64,000 bases of DNA from Lumbricus rubellus (GCA_945859605.1 OX243817.1:35222917-35286916); one strand, 5' to 3'; positions 12,540 to 23,689 are shown, numbered from the stretch's first letter. The notes: generated by a model not told the origin, from the letters alone. Translations and numbers: made by a program.

Positions 12540-12670
12540 CTAAGATGATTTGAATCTATTATTCTTCTCCACCGGATACGGTCTTCTGCCAATCCCACGG
12601 CATCAGATACGTCAATGTGCCGTAGTTCCCTTCAGACGTAGGACAGCCATGTAGGCCTATGATAAAAAAA
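12540..12670 (-). mobile_element. Possible LINE reverse-transcriptase tail fragment
   Basis: A minus-strand translation reads VGLAEDRIRWRR, similar to the LAxDRxxWR phrase near the C-terminus of several LINE polyproteins. It is short and stands alone, so the call is weak. Confidence 0.3.
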
Positions 12671-12956
12671 TTAATAATTATTGTTCCATGATGGATAATG
12701 GTCCAACGACAAAGAAGCCACGACCAGCGCGTTTCGAGACAATAATGTGAGATCGTCGAATTGCGAAACCGTTTTGCTTTGCAGAACGAGGTCTTCGGTG
12801 ATCGAGCAGCTTGGATGCTGAACCCACGTGCAGCTCAATTTTAAATATAGAATATGCTTACTTTCTTACTTACTTGCCGGTATTTGATAATTTAAAAAAG
12901 ACTTTTGAAATCAAACGGAAATTACATTTTAAATTACGATTTTTAAGGCAGTTGAA

Positions 12957-13187
12957 TGACGTCACAAAAGATTTTATGCAGTTTCAAGAGGTTATTGATT
13001 TTGCTATTGATTTTTAAGCAATTGGCTAATGATAGGCCTATTCGTCGTTGGCCGTTTACTTCGGTTAATGTACCGGTAATTCTCGTTCAATCGCCTACTC
13101 GATTGGCGTTTCTTGCCATATTGGAGTTGACTGGGGCAAGAAGCGGGATTTCTTCTTCGACAGATATTTGTGCTTTCCTCATTCGCC
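12957..13187 (+). promoter_or_regulatory. FBX-C promoter with CRE (TGACGTCA)
   Basis: TGACGTCA (12,957-12,964) lies 231 bp before the FBX-C start codon, in a setting close to that of FBX-B (GAATGACGTCACAAAA against AAATGACGTCACAAAG). The shared block with GCAAGAAGCGGGATTTCTTC runs into the ATG at 13,188. Confidence 0.55.
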
Positions 13188-13858
13188 ATGTCAACGAAAC
13201 GAACATCAGTCGAATCCAGTTCTGACGAGCGAACCATCGAATGCTCAGATTGTAAGTTGACTCTGTAAACCTGATATTAAGATTACAAGAGTAGCCTAAG
13301 CCTACACCATGTTACAGTTGCTTGTGGATTCATTTTACTTGATCAGTTTCAGGCGGAACACGTATTAGGCCTAATGCTAGAAAGTGCACAATAGGCCTAC
13401 ACATGGCGGCGTTACCATCGGTAGCGACTGATCTGCCTATTTTATATTTGATCAGCCTCATGATCTGCCAAAATCATGGAATTTTTAATATCTTCTTTGC
13501 ATTTAATTTATTCGACCCACGCGACCTGCTGAAATTGTAGGTCTTATAGTAACTGTTAACCTTCCTTAAATGCAGTATAGTTGCTAGTCATAAAAACTCA
13601 TGAGTCATGACATTGTAGTCAAATTTGGCTTAACCTTCCTTAAATGCAGTAAGGCCATAGTGCTATATCATACATGTACGTGCAGGCGAATAATCAGTTC
13701 TTGGCATAGCTATGTTGTAACCCATTAAAGTTTTAATTACATGCTGTAATTGATTGTTTATTATGATGTCTCATTCACAATGTCTTTTAGCAGTAGGCCT
13801 ATTTCGACAAGAGGACAATGCCAAACGTGAAAAACTTGCTTCACTGAGTGACAAAACG

Positions 13859-14344
13859 GTAAGTAGGCTATAGCCTAGTATTCCTATGGCAATTAAAATT
13901 AAATGCAACTAGCAAACTCTTTTGAATCTAAACATCTGAATTGATTGATAAATTTGCGATATTTAGTCAAATTGCCTTATAATAGTACTTTTAAGTAGGC
14001 CTATTTAAATTTGACAAGGGGCAGCAAATTGTGTGTAAATACGTCACGGCATAAGCTATAAGCTTAATAAGAATTAAAACTAAGCTACGGTAATGAATTT
14101 ATTAATCACAATGGTGATTACCTTGGCCTAGGTAAGGCTATAGTAGGCCTAGATCTACAAAATATAACAAGCGACTTTCGACTTGGTCTAATTAATCGTA
14201 AACTTAATCTCAAAATTATAAAGGCTCAGCTACTATTTACAGTCCTAGCTTTATTCGATCGTAGGCCTATAGTCTTTTAAAATATTAAGCCGATAAAGAA
14301 TAGAATAATTTACAGTATCCTTTTCGTTATATTTACAGCTTCAG
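13859..14344. other. FBX-C intron 2
   Basis: Non-coding, rich in TAGGCCTA fragments. It ends in a pyrimidine-rich TTATATTTACAG then CTTCAG, two alternative acceptors. The second aligns with the FBX-A and FBX-B exon 3 starts. Confidence 0.5.
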
Positions 14345-14350
14345 CTGCAA

Positions 14351-14354
14351 GATA
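14351..14354. repeat. Target-site duplication, left copy (GATA)
   Basis: GATA lies directly before the 5' LTR and again directly after the 3' LTR (25,294-25,297). The duplication could be read as 5 bp (AGATA) if the LTR is taken to end one base earlier. Confidence 0.85.
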
Positions 14355-15943
14355 TGTAACGATCGTGAAAAGTTGGATCGTTAATAATTCCTTAATAATT
14401 TTACGGCCTTTATAAATTTGCGGCCTAATCGAATTTCGGCCTTAACATCAAACCTTCGGTCGGTCTCCGGTGGTGTAGCCGCGTTTTAGAGCGACCTCCG
14501 GTGTATTATTATTTGTTCTGGGAGAACAGCTCATTATGCCACTCTATTTTTAGTTCGGCGGTAACGCAACAGGTTTCATTGGATCCCCCTTGATCCCGTG
14601 ACTCCGACGAGTCCCGGATGTGGCCTGTGATTGGCTGGAAGGACTGAAACCTTCAGACAGACGGTGGCGGTTGACGAAGCAACATCTCTGTGCTCGAATC
14701 GTTGAAATTGTGGTAGAAATCGAATAAGATTGCGATCCAAATTTACTCGAAGAAACTAGTAATTGAATTTCTGCCGTGCAGCCAAGAAATTGGGCCTTCA
14801 TATTGACGAGACCAGGGTGTCTGAAAACCGTTTTGAAGAATATTTGTCATACTTTGGAAGTTGAAATTCTTCCGCCGTTTCATTTCTTCTGGTGGTCAAT
14901 TTGGTGACTGGTATCTCCGTGGTCAACGTTTACTGAAATTATTATCTGGAGTGCAGAGAAGTATCCCCTTAAATTTCATATTGCTGTGGAACCGAGAAGC
15001 TTAAATGAGATATTATTATAAATAATATTTCGCAGTGAATATCGCTAGAATAGACAATTATAATTGGTCGCATTGCGTGTGGTGCTTAATTGAAGAACTG
15101 ATTAGGCTTAACTCATTAGTGTTAATTAATTAGATGTTAGCGAGTGCTTCACACGGAAAGAAAACCGTGTCTGCGAAACAGTGATAGATGTTCTCGAATT
15201 TACATAAATCAATGCAATATAATCATGCTGATTAATTTCTCTTTCGCTTAAATATCATTGACTGATTACCGATAGTCAAGTGTTTGCAATTGTGTTGATT
15301 AAAAACCTTTAACTTGAAGAGATGTGGTGAATACTTAGGCTTAATTCTTGATTCATCAGAGTTATTAAGAAGTCCTTACTCATTGAACATTATGTCAAGT
15401 AATAATTCAGAAGAGGAAGTTAGTGAAGGGGAGGAAGAAGAGACAACCCCCTCCCAAATAGTATCGTGCACTGTTGAAGAATTTATGGAGCGCCAGGAAG
15501 CCCAAATGCAGGCCTTAATTGAGAAACACGAACAGCTAGAAAAACATCTGAGGCAATATGCTGGAGAAAATAATGCCCTAGACCCTGATACCGCTGAGCA
15601 ACCCGGATGGATGGGAACCCGTCGAATAAGTGGAGGGGATCTGAACCCAGAACAGTCTGAAATAGGGGCTGTTGCTCTCCCACAGAGAGCCGTGGACATA
15701 TGTCGCCTTAAGTCATCCTTGGTACCTGGTAATGAGGAAGAAGAGGGTTCAGAATCCATACTGGATGTTGCCTCGGGGGTGCCGGGTTTTCGAGGGAAGA
15801 GAACGGAGTACCTGGAACTTAATGCTGAAGCCCCTCCCCGCCTTGCTCCTCGGCCAGAGAGACCCTGCGTGAAATATGAGGAAAGAAACCTTGACTTGAG
15901 GCTGAATAGGGGTGCTCTTTTGGCTGGGGGGACGCGCGCAACA
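14355..15943 (+). repeat. 5' LTR
   Basis: 1,589 bp with TG...CA ends. It opens with a short inverted repeat, AACGATC...GATCGTT, that can form a hairpin. It contains TATAAA at 14,411 and, unusually, the start codon and first 184 codons of Gag. It matches 23,705-25,293. Confidence 0.96.
14411..14416 (+). promoter_or_regulatory. Putative LTR TATA box
   Basis: TATAAA flanked by repeated CGGCC blocks, about 980 bp before the Gag ATG. It recurs in the 3' LTR at 23,761. Promoter use is inferred. Confidence 0.4.
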
Positions 15944-18900
15944 ATTGGTCCCAGAATTAGTGGGGTGAAATTAAGTTCAGGTACAGAGGTTCAGACCCAA
16001 TCTAGTACTGGTGCAACAACTGTCACCAGAAATAATGAGGTCTTGTTAAACCAAGGTGCTGAGGAAAGGAGAATGTTTCTTGGAGAAATAGATGAACTAG
16101 ATGCTCAAGGAAATTTCTATGGCGCCCGACCAAAAGTGATATCTAACAGCCGAACTACAACTGCAGCTGCTAAAGTAGATACTCGAACAATGTATGATTA
16201 TAACACGAACACTGTTTATGAAGGTTTTGATTTCGACTCTTACATGCGAAATAAACAAATGCAATTCAGAAATCAATTAACTGAAAAATGTCTATCGGAT
16301 AGCGAGCATTCTGAAATAAAAGATATGCGGCCTTTGCATAATCTTGTACTCGATTCCCATGCGGTAGCTTTAGGGCAAAATAATGTTAAAGCATGTACTA
16401 ACTCACGACTGTTAGTTTCAGATAATGGGGATCCATCATCGCTGAGGAAAAACCATCTGGTGCTTCGAGGTGCACATCCCGGACAGACAACGACAACCAT
16501 CCCATGGGCTACCACCTTTTCCCCGTCGTCGCTCAACGTCATGGCTTCCGAAAAACCTTTCCTGCCCTCTGGCGTCGCTCCACGAATATCTACGCTCACC
16601 CTTCCTTCCGGTCAGCCGCTCATGTCGACACCGAACCTGTCGTCGGAAACCCACGTGACACAAAGCTGCGAATATCAACGGTGGAAGGCAAGTCAACCTT
16701 CGTACATGTCTTACACGCCATATCAGCATCTGGTCGCTGATCCAGCCGCTCATGATGAACAGATTTCAATGCTGAATCAATCTGTGCAATTGTCAGCGAC
16801 ACAAACAGTGCCGATAAACTCTGTGGTGAAATCGAACAGTGCTACTGCTGTGAAACTGAACAGTGCAAGCGAAATCAGACCCGATGAGCATGGTAAGAAT
16901 TTCAATCAAGAGGAACTGCTCCGCCTCCTGCTGCAGACACTCAGGGAACCTTCACAGAATTCATCTTCGACAATCGACAATACAGTCCAAGAAATTGCTA
17001 GTGAAAAGAAAGAACCTGCTGGGAAACTACAATCTGAATCTTCAAATTTTCCAGATAGAAGAATGAAATCGCAAATGAAGCTGGACCGCTACAACGGTAA
17101 GACGTCGGTGGAAGTATTCCTCAAGAAATTCGAGGTATGCTCGAAGAACAATAGATGGACTGAAGAAGAGAAGCTGGCCCAACTGACCTGTGCCTTGGTT
17201 GAACCTGTCGATCAACTGCTACACGAATTTGACTCTGAAGCTTTGGTGACCAGTGCTGATCTGGTCAGTAGATTGAAACTGCGATACGGAAGCACCGATC
17301 AAGCTGCTCTGTATCAAACTAAATTGAACACTCGTCGCCAGAAGGTGGGCGAGGACCTTGGTTCACTGGCTCAAGATATCCGGAAACTGATGATCCTCGC
17401 ATTCCCGGGACCAACGTCAACGCACAGCGAGACCATCGCTATCAGAGCATTCCTGGATGCTCTTCGAGATAAAGATCTGGCCCTGAAGGTACGAGAAAGA
17501 GAACCAGCCACCTTAGACAACGCCTACAAAATCGCCATGAGACTGGAAGGCTATCGCTGGTCGGATGAAGACGCTGCCGATCGTCGTGATCGTCGCCCTG
17601 GGCGCATCTCGAATGTGAAAGAAACCGAACTTGACCTTGACGAAAAGTTGAACCGACTTCAAGAACAGATGACCCGGAAGATGGAAGAAATGCTTCAGAA
17701 GTGGTCCCCGCAACCGAATACTACTTCTGCTGATGGACAATTTCGACAGTGGCAACCGCGACGGCCGTTTCAACCAAAGGAAAACAATGGCTTCAGGAAC
17801 CAACCGGGGGATCGCCGTCCAAATAACCGTTTCCAAGGGGAAGCCCGAGACAACAGACGCTGCTACGAGTGTAATCAGCCCGGGCACCTTTCTCGAGTTT
17901 GCCCTAGCAGGACAGACAACACATGGCAGAGAGAACAAGAACAAGAACCAGAATCGAACACGGTGAACAATGCGAGACATGTGAAGGGACGAAATGACGC
18001 TTACCTTTCCGTAACCATAAAAGGTAAACATTTGCTGGGGCTGCTGGACTCGGGGTGTGAAATGACTCTGTGCCCTGCTTCGTTGGTAGACCCTGCCGAA
18101 ATCCAACACTCTAAGCAATCCCTGTTAGCAGCAAATGGTTCAGCCATCCGTGTACTCGGCGAAACGAAACTGAAGTTGCAGATTGAAGGCCGACCATTCG
18201 AGATACCCTGCTTGGTGACTGAACAGGTTTCCGAACTAATTCTGGGTCTCTCGTGGATGAAGGACGAAAACGTTCTATGGCATGTGGGTCATAACTGGAT
18301 CGTGGTGGGAAAGCACAAATTCACCGTTCATGGTAAAGCTCGTTCCGGACTGTGTCGAAGAATCGTGGTATCCCGTGACACCTTGATTGCACCGAACAGT
18401 GAAATGAACGTTGAAACGCATGCGGTGGTGCCGAATTTGAAAACGTCAACGACCTGCTGGGCTGTTAACCCCCGATTGCTGGACTCAGGGTTGATATTAG
18501 CAGGTACATTACTTCCCGATAGAATACTCGACCTGCCACTTCGCGTCATGAACCCTACCGACAAACAGGTTTGGATCAAGAAAGGTGTTCAGTGCGTAGC
18601 AGAGCCAGTTACGGTGATGGGTGAAGACGAATCCGCTACACTCTCTGCCGGGTGTGCGACAATAACGGAGACAGTAAACAAGCCAACTGAAGAAGAAATT
18701 ATCGAAACTCTCTCGCCTCTTTGGAAAGAAATTGCGGATGACGTGCCTGGAGAAATACAGGAACGGCTCCGGGAGATCATTATGAGGAACCTGAACGCTT
18801 TCTCGATGAACGAGTGGGATCTGGGTTTCACTGAGGTGATACAACATGAGATTGAGACTGGAAACGAAAGCCCTGTCAGACAATCGCTTCGTCGGCAACC

Positions 18901-21646
18901 GCTATCGTTGATACCAGTTATTGACGAACAAGTGAGTCAGATGCTACAACAAAAACTAATTGAACCATCTGCTTCCGCGTGGGCCAGCAATGTGGTAATG
19001 GTGAAAAAACGAGATGGTACGCCGAGGTTCTGTGTTGATTACCGTGCGGTTAACACTAAGACCCGGAAGGACGCCTATCCGTTGCCTCTTATCAGCGAAA
19101 GCCTCGACGCTCTGGCTGGGGCGAAGTGGTTTAGTACCTTTGACCTTCGCGCCGGCTATCATCAAGTTGCGGTCCATCCGAAGGATCGGGAAAAGACGGC
19201 CTTCATCACCAGGAGAGGAAGCTTTCAATTCCGGGTCCTACCATTCGGCCTCTGTAATTCTCCGGCCACCTTCTCTCGTATGATGAATTTGGTAATGGCG
19301 GGGTTAAACTTCGCCGTGTGTCTCATCTATCTGGACGATATCATTGTCTTCGCGGAGGATTTGGAAACGCATCTTGATCGACTGACGCAAGTACTGGAAC
19401 GCTTAGCAACGGTAGGGCTAAAACTGAAACCGACGAAATGTCACCTGCTTCAACGCCAGGTGTTGTTCCTGGGACATGTAGTGAGTGAACAAGGCATCAC
19501 GACCGACCCAGAGAAAACCGCCGTGGTTAAAGACTGGCCAACCCCGAAGAACCTCCGAGACGTTCGAGCATTCATCGGGTTGTGTTCATATTATCGGAAA
19601 TTCGTGCTAGACTTTGCTAAAGTGGCGAGACCGCTGCATGCGTTAACACGAAAAGGGTGCCGGTTCCAGTGGACAACCGAATGTGAGTCGGCCTTCGCTA
19701 AGCTGAAAGAACTTCTCACCGAGGCACCAATACTCGCCCTGCCGAACGACAACGGTCTCTACATCCTAGATACCGACGCTTCCGGAGAAGCCGTGGGAGC
19801 CGTCCTATCGCAAGTCCAAGATGGTCAAGAACGAGTGGTCTGCTACGGAAGCCGATTATGTTCCTTGGCGGAGAGGAACTATGATGTTACTAAACGAGAA
19901 CTATTAGCAATTGTGCATTTCCTGAAAACCTACAGACAATATCTGTTAGGACGTCGCTTCCTACTACGTACCGATCATTCCGCCCTACAATGGCTCCGAA
20001 GGACGCCTCTACCCATCGGCCAACAAGCAAGATGGCTGGCCATCACCGAGGAATTCGAATTCGACATACAGCATCGTGCCGGAACGGCCCATAGGAACGC
20101 CGACGCCATGTCCCGTCTTCCGCACCAGGTTCACGTCGTGAGGGAAATGCAGAATGCCGATGTGGAACCGACCGATTTCCCGACCGATTGGGATAAGAAC
20201 ACTATCCGGAACGAACAGAGAGCTGATGTCGAGCTGGGCTGGGTTATCCAGAAGAAAATCGAGTCGAATGACCCGCCTCTCTCCGACGAGCTCAGGAGCC
20301 AGAGCGGACTTGTGAAGACCTTGGTAGCTCAATGGCCGCAGCTGGAGCTACACGACGATCTGCTGATTCGTAACTGGCTCGACTCCGAAGACAGCCGGGT
20401 TCGGGTTCGCCAGCTCATCCCACCGCAACGGCGTCGTTCGACGCTAATTCAGTTAGCCCACGAAGGACTCACCGGAGGTCATATGGGCATTCGTCGCACT
20501 CAATCTCAACTACAGAAACGGGCTTACTGGCCTGGTTGGAGAGAAGATGTGGTGATGAGTTTGCGGCGGTGCGTCCCATGTGCACAGTACTTCCGAGGGA
20601 AGCCTCCGAAACAAGGGCGGATTCAATCCATGACTGTTGGAGCCCCCATGGAGTGCCTTGGAGTAGACATTACGGGGCCTCATCCCACCTCCAGCAAAGG
20701 GCATCGTTATATCCTGACGGCAGTTGACCACTTCACCCGTTGGGCAGAAGCTCACCCGATTCGGAACCAGGAGGCCGCCACAGTTGCACGAGTCCTCGTG
20801 GAGCAAGTCTTCTGCCGCTTTGGATGTCCGCGTCAGATTCTGACAGACCAGGGGCCGTGCTTCGAGGCGGCCCTATTTCAAGATTTGTGTCGACGCCTAC
20901 AGATCGATAAAATACGCACTACTCCCTACAAACCGAGCACCAACGGGGCCGTCGAGAGGTTCCACCGCACGCTGAATACTCTCCTCGCCAAGGTGGTAGC
21001 CCAAAATCAACGAGATTGGGATGTGCATCTCCCGTTCGTCCTCGCAGCCTATCGAGCTAGCGAGAGCGAAAGTACCGGATTCACCCCGAATCACCTCTTC
21101 TTGTCAAGGGAGCTGCGAATGCCAATAGATCTAGTGTTAGGAGATATGCAAATTGCTGATGTTTGGTTGAATACCGATGATTTTGTGGCTGAACAGCTTG
21201 AAAATGTGCAGGGTAATTTCGAACTCGCCAGAAAGTTTATGCAGCGCCAGGCCACCACTAGAAACTTAAGATACGACATGAGGGTTAAATCAGCTACTTT
21301 CGCCATCGGTACCTGGGTGTGGTACTTTTACCCCCGGAGACGAGTCGGGTTGAAGGAGAAATGGTGCAAACTTTACACGGGACCCTACCGTGTTATGGAG
21401 CGACTAAGCCCTGTGTTGTATAAAATTCAAAAGTCATCCCGATCCCAAGCCAAGTTGGTCTACATAGATAAGCTTAAGGCATTCGCGGGTGAACCCCCTA
21501 AAGACTGGGATTTGAACCCCGCTATGGATCTGGAGGGACCCAGAGACTTAGAGGCCCTGGTTAACTTGGATGAGCCAGAAATAGAAGATACCTTGCCCCT
21601 TTCGCGGCCCCGTCGGAATATCGTCCGACCCGTAAGGTATAGGTAG
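15392..21646 (+). CDS. Gag-Pol polyprotein (Ty3/Gypsy)
   Basis: One uninterrupted frame of 2,084 codons from ATG 15,392; the frame is open further upstream but has no earlier ATG in it. Numbering from the ATG: residues 1-184 are an acidic Gag N-terminus encoded within the LTR. A Gag core lies around 560-770, and a CCHC knuckle (CYECNQPGHLSRVC) near 824. The aspartic protease site is LLDSGCEM near 884 with ILGLSW about 65 residues later. Reverse transcriptase follows (FSTFDLRAGYHQVAVHP, then YLDDIIVF near 1,313), then RNase H (DTDASGEAVGAVL near 1,458). Integrase has a zinc-binding HEGLTGGH...CVPC module near 1,690 and a catalytic triad VDITG, TDQG, NGAVERFH (about 1,757, 1,817 and 1,854). Gag and Pol are fused with no frameshift. 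The product would assemble particles, copy RNA and integrate DNA. All key residues are present. Confidence 0.95.
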   Translation: MSSNNSEEEVSEGEEEETTPSQIVSCTVEEFMERQEAQMQALIEKHEQLEKHLRQYAGENNALDPDTAEQPGWMGTRRISGGDLNPEQSEIGAVALPQRAVDICRLKSSLVPGNEEEEGSESILDVASGVPGFRGKRTEYLELNAEAPPRLAPRPERPCVKYEERNLDLRLNRGALLAGGTRATIGPRISGVKLSSGTEVQTQSSTGATTVTRNNEVLLNQGAEERRMFLGEIDELDAQGNFYGARPKVISNSRTTTAAAKVDTRTMYDYNTNTVYEGFDFDSYMRNKQMQFRNQLTEKCLSDSEHSEIKDMRPLHNLVLDSHAVALGQNNVKACTNSRLLVSDNGDPSSLRKNHLVLRGAHPGQTTTTIPWATTFSPSSLNVMASEKPFLPSGVAPRISTLTLPSGQPLMSTPNLSSETHVTQSCEYQRWKASQPSYMSYTPYQHLVADPAAHDEQISMLNQSVQLSATQTVPINSVVKSNSATAVKLNSASEIRPDEHGKNFNQEELLRLLLQTLREPSQNSSSTIDNTVQEIASEKKEPAGKLQSESSNFPDRRMKSQMKLDRYNGKTSVEVFLKKFEVCSKNNRWTEEEKLAQLTCALVEPVDQLLHEFDSEALVTSADLVSRLKLRYGSTDQAALYQTKLNTRRQKVGEDLGSLAQDIRKLMILAFPGPTSTHSETIAIRAFLDALRDKDLALKVREREPATLDNAYKIAMRLEGYRWSDEDAADRRDRRPGRISNVKETELDLDEKLNRLQEQMTRKMEEMLQKWSPQPNTTSADGQFRQWQPRRPFQPKENNGFRNQPGDRRPNNRFQGEARDNRRCYECNQPGHLSRVCPSRTDNTWQREQEQEPESNTVNNARHVKGRNDAYLSVTIKGKHLLGLLDSGCEMTLCPASLVDPAEIQHSKQSLLAANGSAIRVLGETKLKLQIEGRPFEIPCLVTEQVSELILGLSWMKDENVLWHVGHNWIVVGKHKFTVHGKARSGLCRRIVVSRDTLIAPNSEMNVETHAVVPNLKTSTTCWAVNPRLLDSGLILAGTLLPDRILDLPLRVMNPTDKQVWIKKGVQCVAEPVTVMGEDESATLSAGCATITETVNKPTEEEIIETLSPLWKEIADDVPGEIQERLREIIMRNLNAFSMNEWDLGFTEVIQHEIETGNESPVRQSLRRQPLSLIPVIDEQVSQMLQQKLIEPSASAWASNVVMVKKRDGTPRFCVDYRAVNTKTRKDAYPLPLISESLDALAGAKWFSTFDLRAGYHQVAVHPKDREKTAFITRRGSFQFRVLPFGLCNSPATFSRMMNLVMAGLNFAVCLIYLDDIIVFAEDLETHLDRLTQVLERLATVGLKLKPTKCHLLQRQVLFLGHVVSEQGITTDPEKTAVVKDWPTPKNLRDVRAFIGLCSYYRKFVLDFAKVARPLHALTRKGCRFQWTTECESAFAKLKELLTEAPILALPNDNGLYILDTDASGEAVGAVLSQVQDGQERVVCYGSRLCSLAERNYDVTKRELLAIVHFLKTYRQYLLGRRFLLRTDHSALQWLRRTPLPIGQQARWLAITEEFEFDIQHRAGTAHRNADAMSRLPHQVHVVREMQNADVEPTDFPTDWDKNTIRNEQRADVELGWVIQKKIESNDPPLSDELRSQSGLVKTLVAQWPQLELHDDLLIRNWLDSEDSRVRVRQLIPPQRRRSTLIQLAHEGLTGGHMGIRRTQSQLQKRAYWPGWREDVVMSLRRCVPCAQYFRGKPPKQGRIQSMTVGAPMECLGVDITGPHPTSSKGHRYILTAVDHFTRWAEAHPIRNQEAATVARVLVEQVFCRFGCPRQILTDQGPCFEAALFQDLCRRLQIDKIRTTPYKPSTNGAVERFHRTLNTLLAKVVAQNQRDWDVHLPFVLAAYRASESESTGFTPNHLFLSRELRMPIDLVLGDMQIADVWLNTDDFVAEQLENVQGNFELARKFMQRQATTRNLRYDMRVKSATFAIGTWVWYFYPRRRVGLKEKWCKLYTGPYRVMERLSPVLYKIQKSSRSQAKLVYIDKLKAFAGEPPKDWDLNPAMDLEGPRDLEALVNLDEPEIEDTLPLSRPRRNIVRPVRYR
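15946..15963 (+). other. Primer-binding-site-like sequence inside the coding frame
   Basis: TGGTCCCAGAATTAGTGG begins two bases after the 5' LTR, where the tRNA primer-binding site is expected, and starts with the usual TGG complementary to tRNA CCA. It is translated within Gag as part of IGPRISG. The primer tRNA was not identified from memory. Confidence 0.55.
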
Positions 21647-22308
21647 CGGATAAGCATAGGATAGTCGCATAATGGCGACGGGGTAATAGCTCAGAGGGTA
21701 GAGTCCCCTCTTTCTTAGTTGTTGTATGATGATGCACTGTGGTTCAGTATTTTTATGTTCTTTGGTATGCATATGGAAGCAGATGAATTTTGTGAATGAA
21801 CATCTATGATTGGTTCATGATTATAGATAAGATTGGTTACTTGTGTGTTTCATTGCATTCTTTTTGTGGTTGCCAGAGAAGAAAAGGCAAATGTTCTGTA
21901 TGCATTTCTAATGTTGACTGCATAATTATAATTGAAAGGTAATAAGGTATTACCTAATATGTTAGATTATGAGTAGCTGAGCTCAGTAACTTTGGTGAAT
22001 GTATTCTAAAGTTGAATGTGCATAATCATAGCAGTTAGTAGAGTATAATGCAGCATATTGAATCATGAGTAGCTTGACCTTTGTAACAGTTAGTGGACAT
22101 AGTCTTTGAATGTTGATTAGCGAGTTGTATTAGTTGAGTGTGTGAAAGAAACTAGTATGTCTGTGTGATGTGTAAGCTCCGAGTAGTTTGTGAGTAAGAT
22201 AGATGGTAGACTTGTGAGTTGTCTAATGTCTCCGCAGTCAGTTTAGATTATATGAGAGGTGAGACAGATGACCTGGTGTAGAGTTGTGAGCTGTAGACGG
22301 CCTAGTTT

Positions 22309-22640
22309 CTTTGGTATGCTTTACTAAGCAGTAAACCCTTTTGCTTACTAGTCAGCGTTACTGTCCTACTCTGTTGTACTCCGTCTTGTAAGGTAGACGT
22401 GGAGAGGTCATAGCATATAGGTCAGGGAGAAACCCGTTAGTTTCTAGGGTATGTTTTACTAAACAGTAGATCCCTTTGTTTAACTTGTCTCGGGTGGTCT
22501 GCTCTGTTGTACTCCGTCTTGGAAGGGGGACGTGGAGAAATTATTGCTTAGGTCGAGGGTAATGCCGCCCTAGTGCGTATTGATAATGCTTAGCTAAACA
22601 GAAAGCCTTTGTTTAGTAGTCTCAGCCTAAGTGTAATGTG
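22309..22640 (+). repeat. Tandem repeat in the retrotransposon 3' segment
   Basis: Two clear copies of about 120 bp, each with CTGTTGTACTCCGTCTTG and GACGTGGAGA and, earlier, a TTTACTAA(G/A)CAGTA motif. A more diverged third copy has AGCTAAACAGAAAGCC and TTTGTTTAGTAG. Function is unknown. Confidence 0.7.
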
Positions 22641-23689
22641 TTCTGTCTGTGATGATGTGCTGACTGCCCATGTTTATGAATGCTCAGAAAGGAGATTGTT
22701 GCAATCGTTGGTGGTTGTATGTAGTATCTGTAAGGGTGGTGTAAATGGAATACAGCATTAGTTAAAAGTGTTGTTGACTTCTAGCCCTGAGTATTACTTG
22801 AGCTGTAGTTTAGTCTGACGGTTAGGAGCAAGATTGTTGTGATGCTGTGTGCAGATAAATTGTCGGAGTGATGAGATAAGTGTTGGCTTTGACATGCTGG
22901 TGCCTTGTGATGTGATTCGATACATTTGCGACTTCTTGATGTTATTTGATATGTTGCTCCGTTTAAATGAATAATGTTGTACTGAATATGGTGCCGGGGC
23001 ATGATCTTTTAGTGTTATGGAAGACATTTATTTATCCTTGTAAGTGGCCCCGAGCAAGTGATGGGATTGGATAGGAAACGTCGATTATAATTATATGTGT
23101 CCGTTCTAAAATTGCTATGTTGTATTATCGCCCTGGATTGATTGCGATTATGTGTTGCATTATTCTTAGAGATAAAAACTTTTGTTGGGATCTAATAAGG
23201 GTAGTACCTTGTTGAGTCGCCGTGATAATCGCTAAGTCAAATCATGATTGTGTTCTTTCTTGTGAAAAGAAATTATTATCTGAATCATTCCCTGCAATTT
23301 TGTTTGAAACTGTTGTGTTTTCTTTTATGTGTCTAAGTCGACATGTGCTTCCCGAGAACTTTAAGTTCTGTAACGACCTGCAAAGTTTTGTGAGATGCAG
23401 TTGAAGTGTTGCTACGTCGTAGATCGTTGATTATGATTGTAATTGAGTTGGACTTAGTGAACTCTACTCGGTGAATGTTTTGATACTTGATTGCTTTCTG
23501 CCATAACGTTAAATCGTGATCTGTCCGTTATATTTTCCGATAGGTGCCTTTGTACAAGTCTGTCCGTTAAGACTTTCGATGTTTAATTAGATCTCTCGAC
23601 TATAGAATTGTTTATGGTGACACTGAAATTAAGTTTCTCGGTTATGATCAGCAGGAGCTGATAGATTTTTCCCCATGGTGAAAAATTCA

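Noticed and set aside
16273..16753. Overlapping antisense frames within gag
   Set aside because: Shadow frames in GC-rich coding DNA without start context or conservation.
17513..18118. 201-residue minus-strand frame within gag-pol
   Set aside because: Antisense shadow of the zinc-knuckle and protease region; no own features.
21680..21760. tRNA gene suggested by TAGCTCAGAGGGTAGAG
   Set aside because: No anticodon arm, T arm or acceptor stem can be formed.
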